Shown: piece after piece, positions 52,701 through 62,671 of the stretch
How the letters are laid out: each line of letters starts with the position of its first letter
Position numbering within the stretch: the first letter of the stretch is position 1
Source: Larimichthys crocea
Taxonomy: Eukaryota; Chordata; Actinopteri; Sciaenidae
Assembly (NCBI RefSeq): GCF_000972845.2
Contig: NC_040016.1
Location: 14,032,701-14,096,700 of the forward strand
Direction: 5' to 3'
Length of the DNA: 64,000 bases
Translations under genes and position numbers: made by a program
The notes under the pieces: model-generated
What the model was told of the DNA's origin: nothing
Databases searched by the model: none
What the model saw: the letters and a program-made list of their open reading frames with translations, nothing else

Positions 52701-54549
52701 TTCATAAAGAAATTGTAACTAAAAAGTCTGTCAAGATTATGTAATTAAGAAATGCCAGTGACGTGTAATGTGTAACAAACATTATGCTATATACTGTTAT
52801 ACCAGGTTTAAAATTATTCAGCTGTTTGAGTTGGAGTCAAATCTTTTTTTATCTCTTCTCTTAAAATGAAATGTTGTGACAATGTGATTTATTCTTTAAA
52901 AAGTGTATCTCCTTAAAACTTTATTAGCCAAATTAACCTGATGTGTATAAATAGGAATAAAAAGAGGAATGTGCCTGAAAATTATTCCAACTTTACAGGC
53001 AACAGTGTACACGGTTTTCCAAAATGGCCAGATAATAACAATAACACCACGGTTCAGTCTTCAATTTATAAAGTCCCGTTAACCTTTCCAGCTATGTTCT
53101 TGTTCAGATGCAGTACATTAGTAAAATCTAAAGTGGTTAGAGGGCGTTTATATAACAAATGTTTTATATAGCCATCATCAGTTCAAATCTGCTGGATGAT
53201 AAAGGAGAATTAACATTTCTGTTTTTCAAGGCTGTTTTCTCTCAGAGCAAAAGAAAAAATGAGTCAGGGCAGGTTTAATGGTTGTCACAGTGACAAAATG
53301 TGTGGTAAAAACCCGACAACCTTTCAGCACACTAGAATTTTTCTGGAATCTGGTTTGAATGAAATGTGTTTAACTAATGCCCAATATTCACTATAAAACT
53401 TTGAAAAGACTTTTAGTAATTCTATTTTTATAACAATTTACAAAAATACAACTAGTTTCATTCTGAGATAATTTGCCATCCTCCACCTGGTGGAAACTAA
53501 CAACAACAATGGAGGGCTGCAGCAATTTCTCTCTACTTTTTTTCCCCACCACTCGACCGTGGTACAAATGGGAGGACACTTCTAGAGACACTCGTGTTCA
53601 CTCCACCAATTTCACTTCCGTTTCTACAATCCAAGAGTAGTGAGACTTTAAGTTCTTGTGCCTCATCGTAGTGTCCTCCATGTTTACCACTGTGTAGCCG
53701 CATGGTACTAGAGAAAATGCACCTATTAGTTGTTGACACTATTCACATGACTGATTGTCACTAATTGCATGAGCTAGACTTAAAAACTCCAATAGCGTTA
53801 AACATGTTTGGTTTTATCTGAATGGTAAGGGACAGCTCGGACTGAGTTTTACTTTACACCAAACGATCGAACTTGAGAAAAACTTTCAGGATTTTATACC
53901 AAAACTGTAAATTTCCAGTAATTTTAATTGTCTTTCACCTCATTTCTTAATAAAGAGATGTGAACTAAATTGCCGAAGCTTCAGACAGCTGTATTTGAAC
54001 CCTTTACATTCCCAATGAAAGGGTTCAGAGGGTTTTTTTTTTTTACAAGGACAGTTCTCAGAAGAAGAGAATACATTTCATACAGTGCATTAATCATCTT
54101 TCCCCACATCGTCCAACTGCCCATTTTCTAATCATTCTTTGAGGCACGTCTGTAATAATGGCTGTCGAGTGGAAGGGCCATTAAAATTCATTTACCATTC
54201 TGTATTACAGCAGTGAGAGAGGAAGACAGACAGAGGGGAAAAAAGAGTCCCAGTGGGTTCATGGATGGCACAAAGAAAATCAGTGTTTAAAGCACATTAA
54301 AAGACACGTACTTAACTGTTGAATGCAATGTGAAGAAGCTGTTAGAGTAATCACCCTCACATACATGATGCTAACTAAGAAAGTCCATTTGTTTGCCATG
54401 ACTTGACACACTTGACATGACAATAACTGTATATTATAAGAAATGTACATGTGTTCCTTACCATTGTATCTCATCCACATCACTCCTATCTTATTGTCTT
54501 GTTGAGTGAACACACCACACTGAGACCAATTCTGGATTTCCAATCAAGT

Positions 54550-54602
<53 letters not shown>

Positions 54603-54702
54603 CTTGACTATGCCCTTGTTGATGTAAGTAACACTGTAGTACTCAAAGAGGTTGAAATCCAAACCATCCCCTGAAGTTGCCAAGCCAGCTTCTGACACGC
54701 TG

Positions 54703-54746
<44 letters not shown>

Positions 54747-57700
54747 TGTGTGTGTGTGTGTGTGACACCTGACAAGGTCTTTTAATATTTAAACATCCCT
54801 AATGGCTGCAATTCTCCATCACTTTCTTTAGGACATAATCTTGTCTGTCACCTTTATGTTTTTAAACTCTTTTTGCATATACACAATTATGAACTGATCA
54901 TTTAAATTTTCTGGACTTTTGGTTGAACAACATTTGTCTAAGTCACCTTGGCTAATGTGATGCCTATTTTTTCTTAAAACCTTTAATTGAAAATGGTAAG
55001 AATAAACATAATTATTTGATAATGAAAAGAACTGCACAGATTCGGACGGAAATTTAAGCTTCCCTTTCATTTTCCCCATCAGAGCTATCCTCTGTACAGA
55101 GATGAAGAGATGAGAAACATGGATGTATAATAAGACCTGGATACGGTGACCCCACTTCATTGGGTCGCATAACCAGGAAGTCCAGAAGCTTGAAAACATT
55201 CTTGTGGTATTAAATATCTTTGGGTCCAGTATTCATCCAATAGGGGAAAGCAAAAAAGTGGAAAGCCGAGTTATGATCTCAAGAATTTATTAACACAGAC
55301 CACGAGTCAAAGGCTGCAGAGTTCCTCACATCATTTGGTAAAGCAGCTCATAAAAAAAAAAAATGAACATAAACGTATTAAGCTCATCTTAATCTGTGTC
55401 AAGTGAACTATGAGATAGCTCTGGTGACGTGTAAACTTGCACAACAGGAGTCTGTGAATGATTGGTAGGGTAAAACAGATCTCAGGAACAGGCTGCAAGG
55501 AGAGCACTTTGGGGGATTGCGTGAAGAGTTCAACAAATGGGCCATCTGTGCCACAGTTTCCATATTATGATGTCATAATGAATAGTAGTGAATACTGAAT
55601 CTTTTCTCCAAGCCAAGAGCAGCAATGAACCATGAACACAGTTCATGATGATTGAAGGAGAGGTTCAAAAACAAGCTGCAACTGATCACTTCTTATTTTT
55701 ATGCAATCATCTCCTTGTGATCACTTTGTTTTAAATCTTGAATATATAGAACAAGCAAACATCTGAACCACAAATATATAAATTTTACATTTCTTTGGTG
55801 CCTGAAAAAGATACAGGGGAAACACTACTACTTTCTGTCATCTACTACTTTTTTGAAAGGTTCAAGCTTGACTTGGCCACAGTCTTGAAACTGTTTGATC
55901 GTTTTTAGCTACACTTTCTTCTCGGACAAATTTACACAGCAGTCAGAAAGGGTGTGGTGGAGTATAGATCCCTACTGAAACACAGAGAATGATGTCCTAT
56001 TAAATTACGGGAGGAGATGCTTCCATAAAATGCATTTTTAGAATCTGGAAGGCTTGATTTCCATCTGAATATTTTTTTATAGTATAACTGACTTTGGCAT
56101 TTATTGACCCGTAATATTTTCCAAACCTCTTAGTTGTCAAATAAAAAATGAATAAACGGTATGAATCAGGACAGTGCAGCGTCACATGTACTGCAATGAC
56201 ATTAGGAATAAGAGCTTTAAATGTGTTATTGAGTTACAGATGTCTAAAATAAAGACACTCAAATGAGATCGTATAGGACAAAGAAAAATAAACATAACCA
56301 CTCAAGTCTTTTTGGAAATGCAGGAGTAACTTAGCATAACGTGCACTTCAAGAAATAACATTTTCATAAATACCTTTAATATGTTTGCCACTGCTTTACT
56401 TCAGCACTATAGCACGATAAGGCGCGATAATCATCACAGTTCATCACATCACAATTTCATTGATTTATCATCATCTGTATCAAAACTTACCTGTAGTATA
56501 GCACAGATATAAAATATGTATGTTATTTGCATTCCAGGATGTAGCCACACGCTGAGCTCAGATTAATATTTCACCTATTTCATGGTCAGAAAAGACCTTC
56601 CTCTGTAACGAAGTGCATTTGCGGGTATAAGTAGGTATTTCTCACCCTGCATGCGAGATATGAATGTAGCTTTGGGCCACACTGCAGACTTCAAACGAAG
56701 GACATGCAGGGTGGAAATAAGCAAGCTGCATTGGCAGCATGAAATACTGAGGGGCATCTCTGCATGTGCGTGTGTCTCTTTATGTTTTGTTTTGTTTATT
56801 TTATCAAGTCAGTACACGCATATCTTAATGTGTGTGCACGGTTATTTCAATCAGGGGGCGCATTTACATGTTTTCTGTCGTGACTGAATTGTTTCAACAA
56901 TGATGGAAGGCCAACCAACATTTTGACAGATTAACGCTGAGGGTGATCTACAGTAATGTTAAGTAGTTCACATACAATACTCTCAATAACCAGTGTAGTG
57001 GTATATTACAGATGTATTCATTACCTATCCTGTAGTAGTCCCATGCATGACCTCTTTGTGTAGCTGGCTTTAGACTCTGGAAACTTTGCGATAGCTAGGC
57101 TATATAGAGATATAGCCGACATATGTGATGACTAAGTGTCTTCTGAAAGCCCAACAAGTGTTATTGTGATCGAGTTGTTTTTGGAAAATTTCTCATTATC
57201 ATTCAAAAAATATTAGAATGATGAGTAATAATAGATCATGTTAGAATTTGAACACCCGTCTGTCAAAACGACGTCTAACACAATCTCTGGTTTCAGTTAA
57301 AATTGCTGTGCTAATATGAGCACTTATGTACACAGACTAGTGTGTGTGTGTGTGTGTGTGTGTTCATTTGGTGTACATACCCTTTTGGGCAAATAATAAT
57401 ATGACCCCCTTTTATATCATTCTGAAGTCGTCAGAAAGTTTTGTTTTCAGCAACCCCCCGGATAAATTTTATATTTTAGCCACACTGCTGGCAAAGCTCT
57501 GCAAATATCAAAATCATCATGACCTTGTTCATTACCTCCAGACCTTTTCTAAATTGTAAACTGTAGCTTCTGGTACCAACAGGTTTTGAAATTGCTACGA
57601 TTATGGAAATCCTCTGGCTTGAAATCAGAAAGTTCCAGATGATCACTTGTGTTGCTTGTGTGAACTGAATTGTGGAGCATCCTGTTTAATGCCACACCAA

Positions 57701-59765
57701 ATCTTCATTGTCTATACAACAAAGTCAATTATACAATAGATAAATAAATAAAAATCTATTGACATATGAGCAATATAAGTACATATTTATTAAGTGAGTA
57801 TATTAGTACATGCTGATACATGTCGGTTAGCTGTGTTAGGGAAAGGAAATGTATATGTCCATGTCCAGGATAAAAAGTAATTTGTGTAAAGGAGCAAAAG
57901 GGGATGCATAAAATGCTCGATCTAAACGGGACATCAAAGCAGATTTACTGTCAGTTTGCTGCGGTTGGTTGAACTTACCTGGCTGCGGAGCACAGATGGA
58001 TGCGAGGTAAAGGGAGGGCGAGCCGTGGAGCTGGCTGGTGGTGCCTGCGAGCTGGAAGTAGTTTTATGCTGCAGCCTGACACCATCACTGTATTCAGCAC
58101 AGTCAAAGTTGGTCTTCCACACCATTACCTATAAGGTGAATTTAAATCGTCATAAAAAGTCGAACAATCTTCTATAAAAAGAATGAAAACATGCTCTAAA
58201 TACATCTGTCTTCTTTTTTTTACAGGTTCTTAATTGTTAATAAACCCTTTGGTATCACTATCGGTAGCATGAGGAAGCTGACACATGATATCAGTAGGGA
58301 AAATCAATAGGCTATATTTGATTCAGTGTTTTAGGGTCAAGAATAAATCATCACCTGTTCATCAGAACCACCAGAGGCAAAGTACTCTCCTGTCCTGGAG
58401 AAGGCCACACAGGTCACTGGACCCTGGAGTGAGAAGAAGAGACACGAACAATGGAGATCTCTTGTGCAGCAAACTATTTGCTCAACTTGAAGAGAAAAGC
58501 AGTGTCAGTGTTGCGATGCAATGTTGTGCTCCAAAAAACAAATCCAGATGAACAAAAATAATCAACAAGCATTGAGAGATCTATGCTGTGCTAAACTAGT
58601 GCAAATCTCACAAGGGTAAAACAAATAAAAAAATCGACAGATTAATTAATCTGCAACTAACTGAGTAACTACTCAGTTGTGAGCGTTTGCTGTTTGTCTT
58701 TGTCTCATGTGACAATAAACTAAATGTTTTGGGGTTTTGGACTTTTGGTCAGAAAAAGAACAAGACATTTAAAGACATAACCTAAAGCCTTACAAAACTC
58801 TGCTGGGCATTTTAGATTCATTTACAGTCAACTTGAGTTAAAATAATCAATGATGAAAATTATTTTAGTTGCAGCCTTGAAAAAAAAAGGAAACAGTCCC
58901 TGTGAAAACGTTGCTGTGTATGTGTGTAGTCAGCCCATTCATTCATCCTACACAACCCTGCACATCGTATCTTTGAATAATTAAATATTTTTTCTCTCCC
59001 AAGCACTATAGCTGCAGTGAAAGCGTAGGTGTAAATGTAAAAATATGGGGCACAGTAAACACTACATAATTTAACAGAATACAGAACACAAAAATAAAAA
59101 TATATATTCTAAACACACTTGTTTTGAAGATTATATATATGTTCTTTAAACAATTCGAGGAAACAAACTGATGTGTGTGTTTGTGGAGTAGGGGTGGGTG
59201 GGTGTGTGGGACTGTAGCAGAGCAATCAATAACAGAAAGCAGAGACTCAGGTGAGATGAGGTCACGCATGGTTAGAGCCAAAAACGATCACCTGGGGATG
59301 TCAGGACTTTGGCATGCCGTGTGTGTGTGTATGTGTGCGTGTATGAACTTGGAGCGCAGACAGACTCCAGCTTTTTAAATAAATAATTAAATAAATAAAT
59401 AACACAAAATGATTCTCTCTCTTTTTTTTTCTTGGTTTATTCTTTTCTCTATCTCAAAGTGCAAAATGGGGTCAACGATTACAGCCCGAGCCCTCTGACT
59501 GTGTTCAAAGAGAGGATGACGGCGAGAACAAACAGAAGAAAAAGGAAAAGAAACGGACAGGGAGGCTGCTGGAAAAGAGAAAGAAAAAAGGAGCTCTGTC
59601 CTGTGGCTGGCACCCAGACAGGCTGGTTTGGGTGAGGAATGGTTTCCCAGAAGCACCTGAGAGAAGCAGACAGTGTCACTATGGCAACGCGACGGCCTGA
59701 CAGACAGCATGTTCTGTCTCTGCTCTGACTAATGCCTGCTGCCAGGCTGGCACTTGCCATGGCCA

Positions 59766-59808
<43 letters not shown>

Positions 59809-62633
59809 AGAGAGTCTGACAGGGCAATGAACCTAACTGGCACATTTTATGCACTGATACATGAATAAGGGCTGCAAAAACCAGACAAGCTCCACATGGT
59901 GCTGTCCATAAAGATATGACTAATAAAAATATGATAAATTGTTCACTGTTATTACTTTAAAATGTACGTCTAAGGGTAGTTAGAAATACTTAATTTAAAA
60001 AGTATCTGATTGATATGTATGAACTAGAATAGTTGCATCACTACACGTCTGATTTTAGGACTTCAAAATATGCATTTTTGCACTTTTTTATTGCATTAAA
60101 ATTCTGTCCTCTCGTCCTTCTGTGAGCTCACATATTACACATATTGCAAGCCGGATCATATTAAGATTCCTAGCAGTAAAATCTGATCAGATGTCAGGTC
60201 TGTTTGTCCTTTAGCAATAGCACCAGTAATGTGTTGAACGTCTATATTCAGGTGTCACCAACAACACATCATCAACTGTGTGTGTGTGTGTGCAAAGCCT
60301 TTAAATGCACTACGTGTTGTGTTGTGCTCACAAGTGAGCGCCTGCGCCATTACTGCTGTAGGAGAGTGAAACTGAACACATTTACCCTGGCAGTGGAAGC
60401 AGTGATGTTTGGGTTATATGGTCTGATGGAGTCTGTGTGAAGGTAGTAGTTTTTCATCCTAAAAACATCAGTCTGAATTTGTTCATGACACAGGCTTTGG
60501 GAAATGAGGATTGTGGAGTAGCTAATTAGCCCAAGCTCGTGATTAAAAATCATCAAACCCCAGGATCGCTTGCATTGTAATCAGAAGGAATGCATAATTT
60601 AATAATAAAAAAAAATAATAATAACTTGATATTGAAAAAGTGGAATTTACACAGCACTAAACTAACAGATCAGATCTGCAGCGTAGTGGCAAGCAGACGG
60701 TCTTTATCGGTCCCTCGTCAGCTTTAGTAAGTAGACTTCATGGAGCAGGAGATTGTACTTTTACTTTCTGTTTTGTTTTTTCATCATTTTTTTGTTCACT
60801 GTTGGAGCAGTTGATGATAGAAACAGAACAGAAATGCCTTCAGCATATAACTGGTTAATCAGGATGTCCTTGACAAAGTTAAAACAGTAAGGATAATCTT
60901 CACCGATTAGTGGCCACAACTGATATTACCTGCAATGAGCTGTGGCCTAGAAAGAAATATGTGTCACACACTTTTGAAAATGTCTCTTTCCTTCCTTAAA
61001 AACATTTTCAGAGATTATTTTTAGAAGAACATCTTTGCTTGCTTCTTCTTTGCCTTTGTTGGTGCATTGGTGCAAATTTCTTACCATTACATTACGACCA
61101 ACAACTGTTGATCAGTGGAATGGCATCAAACAATCTGCAGGACTATATCACATCACCCATCCTAGTGCACATGCACAAGATACAGACAAAACACTGACCT
61201 ACTATTGCAGACTCTATAGCGCTCCTATTGGCCCAAAACTCCACAGAACAACATGATAACTAAAGCGTACTAATGTACAAAGTTGACGACTTTCTTCATT
61301 AAAAGTTTTGGATCAAACTGTGAAAGTCAGTTGTCAGCTGACAGAGGAACAGAGAGACAAATCAACCTAAATTTGGCTGATTCATCCCAACAAGGTGAAG
61401 TCCCCCCTAGGCGAGGTAAACAACACGTTTGTCAGATCCTGCAGATGGAAAAAAAAAAACACTCCCTCTGAGCCCTCATGTGTTTTCACATACAGTATAT
61501 GCACATGAGAACACATGCGGGCATATACATAAACATACATAAACCTGCACACCCACACTGAACAGATCGGGGTCTCTCCCATCTTTAGCTATGCGACTGG
61601 AGAGACAATTAACACCCTGAGCGCTCCCAGCGCCAACAGATTGGCAGAGTCACCACTGAGCCAAAAAGAACAACAACAGAAATGGAGACAGTGTGCAGGA
61701 GATGACAAATTTGGAAGTGTAAAGAAAGAAGGGGAAAAGTGTTTTTGTTTTTTTCTTTTCATCTTCACAAAGAGTCTTGGCAAGCAGTTGAAGAGAAGGA
61801 CAGGTGACATGGATGACAAAAAAAAAGACAGCATGAAAGACAGGCAACGTGTACAGAGGGACAGATAAACAGATGGACCACATGTGGTACTGGCAAGCCA
61901 CTGATTTCCACAACTAGCCAGCAAGCCCGTCCATCAGCTGTTCAAACAAACGGATACAGTCAGTGAGCTGTCCGGACAGCTAGTCCAACCAGCCAAACTG
62001 TGAGTACATGAGAGGTCGGAGAAAGGGAGGAGGTAGGAGCAAACAGAGGAGGACATGACAGATGATAATGATGGTGGTAACGCTAAAACAACCCCAGAAC
62101 TCACAGGGAGGAGTGCTAAAGTCGAAAGAAAAAAGGACGGGACGGAAACAGAGAGGAGGAGGAAGACAAGACGAGGAGGAAAGGATCCAGAGGAACGGAG
62201 GCAGAAACACAGTTCTGTTTCCTTCCAACAGTCCTGAGATGAGTCATCATGAGTGGGCTGCCTGCTCGCCTGGCAAGTACTAAAATACACCACATACAAA
62301 AAAAAAAAAGCATCATACACACACACTCACACACATACACACTTCAGACAATCAAACACGCACAAAGGAGATGACAAACACACTCACATATAACTGTCCA
62401 AACCTTCAGTAATACACACACACACACACACACTCAGGAATGGCAGAGCAGACAATAGACATGACCTTTCATGATCATGAGTAAACTGCAGTTAGATACC
62501 TGGTGTCCGTGCAGTGTGTACAGCAGCTTGCCCTCTACAAGGTCCAGTATCTTCATTGTGGAATCGGTGGACGCCGTGATGAGGAAATTACCAGCCGGGT
62601 GGAAAGACAAGCTGTTCACAACGCCACTGTGGA
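32271..62633 (-). CDS. poc1a: POC1 centriolar protein A, 3' part (five coding exons; 5' exons outside the window)
   Basis: POC1 proteins bind centriole and basal-body microtubules and are needed for centriole stability and cilium formation; human POC1A mutations cause short-stature (SOFT) syndrome. The five exons join in frame to about 241 residues plus a split first codon. They give the last two WD40 repeats ([19 protein letters not shown] with KILD, then [18 protein letters not shown] with VMVW), a low-complexity Ser/His/Gln linker, and the C-terminal POC1 coiled coil ([16 protein letters not shown], then [20 protein letters not shown]). Human POC1A has about 407 residues, so roughly the first 40% or more (the earlier WD40 repeats) is encoded beyond 64000. 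Adjacency to dusp7 and the divergent final tail favour poc1a over poc1b, since both paralogues share the coiled coil. Confidence 0.93.
35348..35391. repeat. (CA)22 microsatellite
   Basis: Perfect CA run in poc1a intron. Confidence 0.95.
36215..36485. mobile_element. AATCGATTAATC-type repeat copy
   Basis: TTAATTAATTAATAGACG, GGTGACGACTTTAAGTATC and TTGTTTTGTCCGACCAATAG followed by TCCAAAATCC are clear family landmarks. In intron. Confidence 0.6.
37145..37325 (-). mobile_element. SINE/L2-like repeat fragment
   Basis: TATGGGCAATTCAGAGTCAC, TGTCTTTGGACTGTGGGAG, CAGAGTACCCAGAAAG and CATGGAAACTCCACACAGAC are reverse-strand landmarks of the family seen at 19.3 kb. Confidence 0.75.
38423..38760. 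mobile_element. Possible MITE with imperfect 22-bp inverted ends
   Basis: CAGAAATAATGGTG (ending at 38444) pairs with CACCATTATTTCTAGG (from 38739); 18 of 22 bases agree. I cannot place it in a family. Confidence 0.35.
40494..40764. repeat. 35-bp inverted repeat with a duplicated 15-mer in one arm
   Basis: Arm 2 (40730-40764) is the exact complement of arm 1 (40494-40543) after removing one of two tandem 15-base units (AAAACGGCCTCATCC and AAAACAGCCTCATCC). The spacer is 186 bases. Confidence 0.9.
41925..42653. mobile_element. Tc1/mariner-like MITE relic
   Basis: The left end TACACTACAGTTTAAAAGTT and the right end, whose complement reads TACACTACTATTTAAAAGCT, form inverted termini. The TACACT…GTTTAAAAGTTTG end is typical of fish Tc1 elements. 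There is no transposase frame. Confidence 0.5.
43205..43468 (-). CDS. poc1a: poc1a exon: Ser/His-rich linker and first part of POC1 coiled coil
   Basis: The exon has 264 bases, 88 codons, open throughout and without an internal Met, with acceptor CTGTTTTTAG|GCCTC and donor CTCAG|GTAAGC. The first 70 residues are low-complexity (Ser, His, Gln, Thr). The last 18 are the conserved [18 protein letters not shown], the start of the coiled coil that defines the POC1 C-terminal domain. It lies far from its neighbours, with 14.5 kb of intron upstream and 10.8 kb downstream. Confidence 0.92.
44782..44853. repeat. Compound TC/AC microsatellite
   Basis: A TC run is followed by interrupted AC runs, in poc1a intron. 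Confidence 0.9.
46701..46742. repeat. (CA)21 microsatellite
   Basis: Perfect CA run in poc1a intron. Confidence 0.95.
47158..47372. mobile_element. MITE-like element, copy 1
   Basis: The ends are near-inverted: GATCTTTCTCACAGTGGACA at left and CAAAATTGTCTGCCATTAGA with AAGGT at right. The interior has ACACCTGTG near the right end, as in copy 2. Confidence 0.55.
47731..47939. mobile_element. MITE-like element, copy 2
   Basis: TAGACCTTTCTCACAGAAGA and CAAAATGTCTGCTGTAAAAA form inverted ends. The interior TAACACCTGTGTTTTTCC is shared with other fish copies that I recognise. It lies 358 bases from copy 1. Confidence 0.6.
50147..50172. repeat. (GT)13 microsatellite
   Basis: Perfect GT run in poc1a intron. 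Confidence 0.92.
51065..51175. mobile_element. Fragment of a teleost repeat (TTTATTAGGTACACCT type)
   Basis: CCAGTTTATTAGGTACACCT followed by AACTAAAACTAATGCAG is a phrase that I recognise from a common fish repeat. The extent is uncertain. Confidence 0.5.
51285..51412 (+). mobile_element. 3' fragment of SINE/L2-like repeat
   Basis: GAATGTGAGTGTGAATGGTT, CTGTGATGAACTGG, CGACCCTGATGAGGATAAGC and the tail ATGGATGGATGG match the family copy at 19.3 kb. Confidence 0.7.
54552..54599. repeat. (AG)24 microsatellite
   Basis: Perfect AG run in poc1a intron. Confidence 0.95.
54706..54764. repeat. (GT)n microsatellite with CGCG interruption
   Basis: A GT run is broken once by GCGCG, about 106 bases after the AG run. 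Confidence 0.93.
57341..57363. repeat. (TG)11 microsatellite
   Basis: Perfect TG run in poc1a intron. Confidence 0.92.
57979..58128 (-). CDS. poc1a: poc1a exon: end of WD40 propeller and start of linker
   Basis: This is 150 bases, 50 codons, phase 0 at both ends. The acceptor is CCTTATAG|GTAATGG and the donor is AGCCAG|GTAAGT. It starts with [14 protein letters not shown], the final WD strand, then runs into a Ser/Pro/Ala-rich linker with no recognisable fold. The linker diverges from mammalian POC1A, as expected for disordered sequence. Confidence 0.9.
58355..58423 (-). CDS. poc1a: poc1a exon: last WD40 repeat, first part
   Basis: This small 69-base phase-0 exon codes for [20 protein letters not shown] followed by DEQ. 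The acceptor is CTCACTCCAG|GGTCC and the donor is GAACAG|GTGATG. It fits exactly between GHQ of the previous exon and VMVW of the next, reproducing the known POC1 order. Confidence 0.93.
58630..58880. mobile_element. AATCGATTAATC-type repeat copy, opposite orientation
   Basis: GACAGATTAATTAATCTGC, TTTTGGGGTTTTGGACTTTT and AATTATTTTAGTTGCAGCC are family landmarks. It begins about 200 bases upstream of a poc1a exon in transcription order. Confidence 0.6.
59766..59814. repeat. (AC)n(AG)n microsatellite
   Basis: An AC run to 59804 is followed by five AG units. Confidence 0.93.
62500..62633 (-). CDS. poc1a: poc1a exon: penultimate WD40 repeat
   Basis: The exon has 134 bases: two bases completing a split codon, then 44 codons beginning [14 protein letters not shown] and ending LLYTLHGHQ. 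The acceptor is GTTTTCCAG|TCCACAG and the donor is CACCAG|GTATCT. The WD40 pattern (SFHP, then TASTDST, then the KILDL turn, then the GH of the next blade) is plain. The acceptor follows a (GT)14 tract instead of a normal pyrimidine tract, as described under findings. Confidence 0.93.
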
Positions 62634-62636
62634 CTG

Positions 62637-62671
<35 letters not shown>

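Larger units (their letters stand above)
43469..57978 (-). other. poc1a: poc1a linker intron, 14.5 kb
   Basis: This long intron is rich in microsatellites (44782-44853, 46701-46742, 50147-50172, 54552-54599, 54706-54764, 57341-57363). It has two similar MITE-like copies (47158-47372 and 47731-47939) and two other repeat relics at 51.1-51.4 kb. I see no protein-coding exon inside it. Confidence 0.85.
58424..62499 (-). other. poc1a: poc1a intron, 4.1 kb
   Basis: The intron lies between two WD40 exons. It contains a dispersed-repeat relic (58630-58880), a CA microsatellite (59766-59804) running into a short GA run, and purine-rich stretches near 61.7-62.2 kb. No exon fits the protein between GHQ and GPV, which join directly. 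Confidence 0.85.
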
